From assembly GCA_016932165.1 (NCBI GenBank), contig JAFGDK010000089.1, forward strand, positions 1 through 64,000: a stretch of DNA of 64,000 bases, in the 5' to 3' direction. This document shows positions 57,561-64,000 of this stretch, piece by piece (positions within the stretch are counted from its first letter, which is position 1; every line of letters begins with the position of its first letter). Under the pieces are notes generated by a model. It saw only the letters and a list, made by a program, of their open reading frames with translations, searched no databases and was not told the DNA's origin. This DNA is from Anaerolineales bacterium (lineage in GTDB: Bacteria; Chloroflexota; Anaerolineae; Anaerolineales; UBA11579). The translations under genes and the position numbers were made by a program.

Positions 57561-58772
57561 CTACCGTGCCCGCTGTATTGAACGGTGTGATTGCTTATTC
57601 TGATTACGCGGCGGCTGTTTTTGGTTATTTTGCGGATTTTCTGGTTTGGGAGCGCTGTAATCAAAATCTTCCAAAGTGCGCCGCGCCAAATCTTGTTTCA
57701 TAATCTTTTCAATCTTGCGGACCAGGTCGCTATCATCCGGCGTGGTCAGGGTAAAGGCGTCACCGGTCCGTTTGGCTCTGCCAGTACGCCCGATGCGGTG
57801 GATGTAAGCATCGGCAGTATCCGGCATGTCGAAGTTGATCACATGCGAGATCGAGTCAATATCCAGGCCGCGGGCAGCGATATCGGTTGCCACCATGATC
57901 TGGAAACTTCCCTGTTTGAAGCTCTTTAGCGCACTGGTGCGCTGGCTCTGACTGCGGTTACCGTGCAGGCTGGTGGCATTGTATCCGGCGCGGGTTAGCT
58001 GTTTGGAAAGCCGCTGAGCCCGGTGTTTTGTGCGGGTGAACACCAGAATAGAATCGGTTTTTGTTTCTTCCAGCAGGCGGAAGAGTAAATCCTTTTTAAG
58101 ATGCTGGGGAACAGGGTAAAGGGTATGAGATACAGTATGTGCCGGACGGACGATACCGATGGCTACCCGTTGGGGGTCATGCAGGGTTTGCTTTGCCAGC
58201 TGCTCAATTTCATTGGGGAAGGTGGCTGAGAAGAGCATACTCTGACGTTTGTTGGGAAGGAAGTTGAGGATCCGGCGGATATCTGGTAGAAAGCCCATAT
58301 CCAGCATTCTATCTGCTTCGTCCAACACCAGTATTTCAATATTGTTCAGAAGGGCGTGGCCGTTGTGAATATGGTCCAGCAGGCGCCCTGGGCAGGCAAC
58401 AACGATTTCAACGCCGCGCCGCAGGGCATCGATCTGCTCACCGGGTTTTACACCGCCATAAACCGCTGCACTGCGCAGATTGGTAGCGCGCCCAAGCTGG
58501 ACGATGCTCTGGTGGATCTGGTCTGCCAGTTCACGGGTAGGGGTGATGATCAGTGCCCGCGTGCGGTTGCGCGGCCCTTTTAGCAGCTTGTGCAAGATCG
58601 GCAGCACGAAAGCGGCTGTTTTACCAGTGCCGGTTTGAGCGGTACAGATCAAATCGTGCCCGGCAAGGGCTAGCGGAATCGCTGATTCCTGGATGGGGGT
58701 AGGGTTTTGATAACCTGCCTGGCGGATTCCGGCATTTAAGCGGGAATCGAGATTGAACTGTTCGAAGTTCAT
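57561..58772 (-). CDS. DEAD-box RNA helicase (RhlE-like)
   Basis: AQTGTGKTAAF, PTRELADQI, VLDEADRMLDMGF, SATFP, HRIGRTGRA. Confidence 0.96.
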   Translation of the reverse strand: MNFEQFNLDSRLNAGIRQAGYQNPTPIQESAIPLALAGHDLICTAQTGTGKTAAFVLPILHKLLKGPRNRTRALIITPTRELADQIHQSIVQLGRATNLRSAAVYGGVKPGEQIDALRRGVEIVVACPGRLLDHIHNGHALLNNIEILVLDEADRMLDMGFLPDIRRILNFLPNKRQSMLFSATFPNEIEQLAKQTLHDPQRVAIGIVRPAHTVSHTLYPVPQHLKKDLLFRLLEETKTDSILVFTRTKHRAQRLSKQLTRAGYNATSLHGNRSQSQRTSALKSFKQGSFQIMVATDIAARGLDIDSISHVINFDMPDTADAYIHRIGRTGRAKRTGDAFTLTTPDDSDLVRKIEKIMKQDLARRTLEDFDYSAPKPENPQNNQKQPPRNQNKQSHRSIQRAR

Positions 58773-58944
58773 GATTTTTCCTCGTATTCAGAAGCCAAGC
58801 GGATGTCAGGGAAATCGGGCGGCGCCCAAAAGATAACAACAACGAAGACTGCTGGGTAGTTTATTAAACGGAGCTAACAATACTTCATAGTGATGTGGCT
58901 GTCAAGCCTTATCTTACCGCTTGAAAGGGCATAACCCCCAAAAA

Positions 58945-58965
58945 AGGCGCAGCAACGCTGCGCCT
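58945..58965 (-). terminator. Intrinsic terminator of the thioredoxin-TPR gene
   Basis: AGGCGCAG-CAACG-CTGCGCCT; minus strand tail CTGCGCCTTTTTT. Confidence 0.88.
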
Positions 58966-58996
58966 CAACTGGCTGCTGCTGTCCAACGACTGCGAC

Positions 58997-59830
58997 CTAA
59001 AACAACACCGAGGCTAGCTCATTGCGATACTGGCGGGTATCAGGGTCGTTCTGATCCATCAGCACCAGCAGGCCGACCATCGCCCGGCGAACCTCACCGC
59101 CGCAGTAATTTTTATTCTGGCGCAGGATACCGAGAAACCCATCCGCCGCGGCAGGCAGATTGCCCTTGGCGACCAGGCTGAGAGACCGCACGAAACCAAT
59201 CATCAGGTCGTGTTCCTCAACGCTCTCCGGGTTTTCAAGATGCAGGCTGATCGAACGGGCCAGGTCGGCTAGTGATTCGGCATCGGAAAGCTGCTTGCTG
59301 GCCGGGAAGTCCATCAAGACCGCCAGCGCATCAACGGTTTCACCCTGCAATAGCAGCGATTTTGCCAGGCCAAGTAAGGCGGCGCCATTGTCGGGATCAG
59401 ATTTTAAGGTTTTCTGGAAAGCCAAAGCCGCCTGCTGGTAGTTTTTCATCCCCAGCAGCCCTTCAGCGCGCTCCAGTTCCAGGTTGCTGGCAGCAGGCAC
59501 CAGGTTCCGGAGGAATGTACGCACAAAGGCCTCGGATTGCAATCCGACGAATTCGTTAACCAGCTGTCCCCGGTAGAAAGCTTTGATCGTCGGCAGGCTG
59601 CGCACGCTCAACTGGATGATTAGATTGGGATTTTCGTCCGCATTTACCTTGGCCAGACGGAACCCACCTTTCATCTCCCGGGCCAGTTTTTCCAGGATTG
59701 GTGTCAGCAGGTGGCATGGCTGGCACCATTGCGCCCAGAGATCCACTACCACCGGCACGGTATTGGAATAGACAATCACATCATTCTGGAAGCTGGCTTC
59801 TGTCACTTCAATTATGTGTTCCGAGGTCAT
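58997..59830 (-). CDS. Thioredoxin domain plus TPR-like co-chaperone (YbbN/CnoX-like)
   Basis: VVVDLWAQWCQPCHLLTPILEKLA; C-terminal TPR-like ALAFQKTLKSDPDNGAALLGLAKSLLLQGE. Confidence 0.92.
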   Translation of the reverse strand: MTSEHIIEVTEASFQNDVIVYSNTVPVVVDLWAQWCQPCHLLTPILEKLAREMKGGFRLAKVNADENPNLIIQLSVRSLPTIKAFYRGQLVNEFVGLQSEAFVRTFLRNLVPAASNLELERAEGLLGMKNYQQAALAFQKTLKSDPDNGAALLGLAKSLLLQGETVDALAVLMDFPASKQLSDAESLADLARSISLHLENPESVEEHDLMIGFVRSLSLVAKGNLPAAADGFLGILRQNKNYCGGEVRRAMVGLLVLMDQNDPDTRQYRNELASVLF

Positions 59831-60097
59831 ATCTAGCTTAATCGTACCAAAAGTTTATTAGAAATGGGTAGGCATTTGTGGCCATTTTCTATGATATTTT
59901 AAATGACAGCAGACAGTTTGCAACAGGGGGAGGGTGGTGATGGAATCAGCGCCATTATAAGTTCAATAATAGCAGCCCGGAACTTAGCAAGGGGATAAGA
60001 CGTTAATCCTATGCGGCAAGGAATCTGGTTGCCTTTATTTCCCCTGCCATTATAATGAAAATGCGCCAAACACTATTGGTAGAAAAGGCGGTTTGAG

Positions 60098-63000
60098 ATG
60101 AAAAAAATTTTCCAAACGTTAGCTCCTCCGATCCTGATCTTGCTGGCCCTTAGCGGCTGCAATTTCCCCACACCAGGCGCGGACGCAACCCTGCTGCCGG
60201 AGGAGAATATCCTCCCGGCAGTTTCAGTCGGCCCGTTAGCGCCAGAAGTAGTAGAGACGGTCCCCGCGGCTGGCAGCCGCATCCCGGTGGCTGGTGAAGT
60301 TTCGATCTATTTCAACCAGCCGATGGACCGCGCCTCAGTAGAGAGTGCAGTGTCTGCCTCCCCCGCACTAAATGGTGTTTTCACCTGGATGGACGACCTG
60401 CACCTGGTGTTTCAACCCGCTCAACCCTGGCAGCCGGCTGCTTCCCAGGAGATCACCATCGGCACCGGAGCTAAATCAAAAGAGGGGTTAGCGCTGCAAT
60501 CACCAGTTTCATGGCACTACCAAACGGCAGACTATCTTCGATTGGTACAGGCTTTGCCACAGGACCAAACCCAAGAGATTGACCCGGAATCGCCCATCGT
60601 CGCTTCATTCAACCAACCGGTGGTGCCATTGGGCGTATCCACTGATGATCTGCCCGCGGGTTTTTCCCTCTCGCCAGCAGCCGATGGGCGCGGCGAGTGG
60701 TTGAATACCAGCACATACATTTTCTACCCAAATCCGGCCCTCACCGGCGGGCAGGAATACACCGCCACCCTCAATCCTGACCTCACCAGTGTCGGCGGGA
60801 CTGCATTGGAGTCCGGCGCCAGCTGGAAATTTGTCACCCTGCAGCCCGGCTACCAAACCTTTTCCCCTGCTTTGAATGAACTCCATGTCCGGTTGGATAC
60901 CCAGGTTGTCGTGACTTTCAATCAAGCGATGAATCCCTCCAGCGTAGAGGCCAATTTTAGGATGTCAGACCTGAGCAACCAGCCAGTTAAGGGGAAATTC
61001 ACCTGGTCGGAGGACCTGACAGAGATGACCTTCATGCCAGACGGTTTGCTGCGGCGTGGGGAACGGTACACCTACACTATCCAGGGGGGTGTGGTCTCAG
61101 CCGGCGGCACCCCGATCAATCAGGACCTTTCTCAAAGTTTTTTTGCCACAGAGGAACTCTTTGTCCTCGAAACCAGCCCGAAAGATGGCGGACAGAAAGA
61201 ATATTACACCAGTGTTGAAATTAAATTTAACGCCCCACTGGATATCCCAAATCCTGACGACCTGGTGGTTGTTACACCGGATGTAAAACCCCGTATCACT
61301 GTAACTGGGGATAGCATCCGTCTTTATGGTAATTTTGAGGCTGAAGAAAGCTACACCGTCACTGTGAACGGCGAGGTCAAAGACATCTGGGGGGATACCC
61401 TGGGATATGAATACAACTTCTCATTCACTGGTGCGCCGCTGCGTGAAGCCTTCAGGCCAGCTACTTATCAGGGCAGCGGGGTTTTGTTTGTCAACCCAGA
61501 CCAGCCTGTTATCTCCGCCCAGGTGGTCAATGTTGAGCAGGTCTTGGTGACGGCCGGGGCAGTAAGCTTTGATGAGTTCCGCCAGATTGAGCATTATGCC
61601 GCTTACGATGACCGGCAGCAATATCAACCAGCCAACCTGACCCGCAATTTGCAAACCCTAGAAATTGAACGCAACCGCAACCAGATCGTAGGCTTGGCAT
61701 TGAACACCGGCCGCGGGTTGCAGCCCGGAATCTACTGGGTTTCGATGGAACCCGTCCCTGCGCTGGAATTTTACCCGGCCGCCACCACCTGGGCAGTGGT
61801 CAGCCACGTGCAAATGGTGCTCAAAGTGAGTGCCACCAATGCATTGGTGTGGGCAGTAGATACGCGCACCGGCGCGCCGGTCAACGGCCAACCAGTGCGG
61901 ATCACCGATCAATCGGGGACACTGCTGGCCTCAGGTATGACCGACGGAATAGGACTGTTCAGCACCGAGTTGGCCCCCAGGGAATCTTACGATGGCCGCA
62001 TATATGCTGAACTGGGTAACCCTGGTGATGACCTCTATTCTCTGGCGATGAGTTCGTGGTCTATGGGTCTCTCTAGGTGGGATTTTGGGTATTATGCCTA
62101 TATTGCCCCTCCGCAAAACGATTATTACCTCTACACCGACCGGCCGATCTACCGGCCTGGGCAAGAGGTCTCATTCAAAGTAATTGTGCGGGAAGAATAC
62201 AACGGGCGATATCGCCTGCCTGGGACGAATGATGTTGAAATCATGGTGCGGGATGGCAGTGGAGTTGAATTGGAGACCCTGGTGCTGCCGCTGTCAGAAT
62301 TTGGCACCGCAAGCGGTACTTATCAATTGCCGGAGGGCGCAATCCCCGGATTTTATGAATTTACGCCCATCGAAGACTATTATGTTCAAGGGGTTACCTT
62401 CCAGGTGGCGGAATATCGCAAACCTGAAATTGATCTGAACCTGGCTTTCAGCCAGGAGAATGTGCTGGCCGGCGACCAGCTGAACGCCGAGATCACCAGC
62501 CTATATTTCTTTGATGCCCCTGCAGCTGGCAGCGAGATCGGCTGGAATCTGTATGCGCGAGATGGATATTTCGCCCTGCCGGGCTATCATGTCGGCCCTT
62601 CCGACGGGTTCCGCTATTCATTCTTGTATCCCGGGATTTCTCAACTCGGAGAACACCTCATCGGCGGGAATGGGGTTACCGGTGATGAGGGGCGTTTTGC
62701 GATCAGCACACCATCCCAGCCGTCAGACCAAACTCAAATTTATACCCTTGAAACAGTCATCCAGGATGAAAGCGGAATGCTGGTTGCCAACCGAGCTACA
62801 ACAACCGTACATCCTGAGCGGATCTATATCGGGTTAAGCGCAGATTCCTGGATCGGTCAAGCCGGTGCTGAAATGGGCTTCGATGTGCGTGTGGTGGATT
62901 GGGAGAAACGGTCTGCCGGCGTACAGAACCTGACAGCCACTTTTGGTACCGTCACCTGGGAACTGGCCTCAGCGGACCTCAGTGGATTTCCGACATATGA

Positions 63001-64000
63001 AAAGGTCGTCACAGTGGTTTCTCAGGGCAATTTTCAGAGCAGCGACAGCGGGATAGCCCGGCTGGCTTTCACGCCTGCCGACCCTGGGGTCTACCAGCTG
63101 GCGGTGACCAGCGGCAATGCAGTCACCGAGTTGCTGATCTGGGTTGGAGGCCCGGGTACCGGCCTGTGGCCTGATCTAGACAGTAAAAAACTGGAACTGC
63201 TGGCAGACGCCGAGAGCTACCAGCCCGGCGAGGTGGCCGCCATCTTTGTGCCCAACCCATTCCCAGGTGAAGCCCTGGCGCTGATCACCTATGAACGTGG
63301 AGAAATCCTGGAAAGCCAGATTTTAAAACTAACTGAGTCGGGAATGAGCATTCCCGTGCCGCTCACGGATGAATCCTCGCCAAATGTGTATTTCAGCGCC
63401 ACCTTGATCGGAACTGAACCAGATGGAGATTTGGGATACCGCTATGGGATCATCAATCTGCCCGTCTCTCCAGATGCTTACTTGCTGCAAGTCGAGGTCC
63501 TCGGCCAGCCGGAACAGGCCGCCCCTGGCGAACCGGTCACGCTGAAAATCCGGGTCTCCGACCGGGATGGCAAACCTGTGCAAGGGGAGTTTTCCCTGGC
63601 TGTGGTGGATGAGGCTGTACTGGCGCTGGCAGACCGCTTTGAAGACCCGATAGAACAAGCCTTTTATGGCGAGCAGGACCTGGGCGTGCTGACCGGCATC
63701 TCGCTGGTGGCAGACGCCGAGTTGTTCTTTGAAATCCCAGGCGGGTTGGGCGGCGGTGGGGGAGATCTCTCGGTGCCAGCGATCCGGTCAGATTTTCAAG
63801 ATACCGCCTACTGGAATGCAGTTGTGACCACCGGCGCCGATGGCACTGCCAGTGTCGAGATCACTCTGCCAGACAACCTGACCACCTGGCAGCTGCTGGC
63901 GCGCGGTCTCAGCCAGGATGCACGCGTGGGTGAAGGGATTTCTCAGGTGGTCACCACCAAACCGCTACTGGTCCGCCCGGTCACACCGCGCTTTGTAGTG
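60098..64000 (+). CDS. Alpha-2-macroglobulin-like lipoprotein with N-terminal Ig-like (Big_5) repeats, truncated by window end
   Basis: ATG at 60098: MKKIFQTLAPPILILLALSGCNFP (lipobox); TDRPIYRPGQEVSFKVIVRE (MG2-like); ends in frame at ...TKPLLVRPVTPRFVV. Not in the ORF track because there is no stop inside the window. Confidence 0.92.
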   Translation, partial: MKKIFQTLAPPILILLALSGCNFPTPGADATLLPEENILPAVSVGPLAPEVVETVPAAGSRIPVAGEVSIYFNQPMDRASVESAVSASPALNGVFTWMDDLHLVFQPAQPWQPAASQEITIGTGAKSKEGLALQSPVSWHYQTADYLRLVQALPQDQTQEIDPESPIVASFNQPVVPLGVSTDDLPAGFSLSPAADGRGEWLNTSTYIFYPNPALTGGQEYTATLNPDLTSVGGTALESGASWKFVTLQPGYQTFSPALNELHVRLDTQVVVTFNQAMNPSSVEANFRMSDLSNQPVKGKFTWSEDLTEMTFMPDGLLRRGERYTYTIQGGVVSAGGTPINQDLSQSFFATEELFVLETSPKDGGQKEYYTSVEIKFNAPLDIPNPDDLVVVTPDVKPRITVTGDSIRLYGNFEAEESYTVTVNGEVKDIWGDTLGYEYNFSFTGAPLREAFRPATYQGSGVLFVNPDQPVISAQVVNVEQVLVTAGAVSFDEFRQIEHYAAYDDRQQYQPANLTRNLQTLEIERNRNQIVGLALNTGRGLQPGIYWVSMEPVPALEFYPAATTWAVVSHVQMVLKVSATNALVWAVDTRTGAPVNGQPVRITDQSGTLLASGMTDGIGLFSTELAPRESYDGRIYAELGNPGDDLYSLAMSSWSMGLSRWDFGYYAYIAPPQNDYYLYTDRPIYRPGQEVSFKVIVREEYNGRYRLPGTNDVEIMVRDGSGVELETLVLPLSEFGTASGTYQLPEGAIPGFYEFTPIEDYYVQGVTFQVAEYRKPEIDLNLAFSQENVLAGDQLNAEITSLYFFDAPAAGSEIGWNLYARDGYFALPGYHVGPSDGFRYSFLYPGISQLGEHLIGGNGVTGDEGRFAISTPSQPSDQTQIYTLETVIQDESGMLVANRATTTVHPERIYIGLSADSWIGQAGAEMGFDVRVVDWEKRSAGVQNLTATFGTVTWELASADLSGFPTYEKVVTVVSQGNFQSSDSGIARLAFTPADPGVYQLAVTSGNAVTELLIWVGGPGTGLWPDLDSKKLELLADAESYQPGEVAAIFVPNPFPGEALALITYERGEILESQILKLTESGMSIPVPLTDESSPNVYFSATLIGTEPDGDLGYRYGIINLPVSPDAYLLQVEVLGQPEQAAPGEPVTLKIRVSDRDGKPVQGEFSLAVVDEAVLALADRFEDPIEQAFYGEQDLGVLTGISLVADAELFFEIPGGLGGGGGDLSVPAIRSDFQDTAYWNAVVTTGADGTASVEITLPDNLTTWQLLARGLSQDARVGEGISQVVTTKPLLVRPVTPRFVV

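Noticed and set aside
59951-60060. Repeated GCCATTATAA segments upstream of the A2M gene
   Set aside because: Only two short copies about 100 bp apart; chance cannot be excluded.
1-64000. tRNA, rRNA, CRISPR arrays, transposases, prophage genes
   Set aside because: None identified by eye. No repeat-spacer structure, no recombinase motifs, no tRNA-like T-loop contexts. A tRNAscan/CRISPR finder run would be decisive.

Overview
The window reads as chromosomal DNA from a free-living bacterium. Gene content and coding style suggest an Anaerolineae-like Chloroflexota, but this is a tentative inference. About 50 convincing protein-coding genes are packed on both strands. I saw no rRNA, tRNA, CRISPR array, transposase, integrase or phage gene. 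Main blocks: (1) 0.15-7.8 kb, a minus-strand run with a hydrolase, lipoprotein, membrane proteins, a bactofilin-like lipoprotein, an MFS-like protein, an ABC exporter and a receiver-only regulator; (2) 7.8-10.7 kb, a NarL/LuxR two-component system; (3) 10.9-17.2 kb, oxidoreductases and a MarR locus; (4) acnA; (5) a FecR/SdrD-B/DUF3048-like secreted protein; (6) a second NarL-type two-component system divergent from an ABC-2 exporter; (7) an AAC(3)-like protein, a DUF389 protein and ClpC; (8) two tandem paralogous multiheme c-type cytochrome lipoproteins; (9) a MarR plus heterodimeric ABC exporter operon; (10) a CPBP protease, then a PucC/BCD-family MFS transporter with a MerR/BldC-like regulator; (11) an M29 aminopeptidase, a one-carbon/methionine cluster (HMT-MTHFR fusion, DHODH-like, MBL, MetH), a DEAD-box helicase and a thioredoxin-TPR protein; (12) an alpha-2-macroglobulin-like lipoprotein running off the right edge and missing from the ORF track. 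The observations most worth a second look are two arrays of 10-bp direct repeats, each apparently abutting a -35 element (left edge, and upstream of the PucC/BldC-like operon); an SDR protein with a C-terminal Cys/His zinc-ribbon-like module; the 5-heme/6-heme cytochrome pair; a DHODH-fold protein lacking the usual catalytic motif; and several families of intergenic palindromes. Nothing here proves a new system. The PucC-like transporter, BldC-like regulator and 10-bp repeat module is my best candidate.
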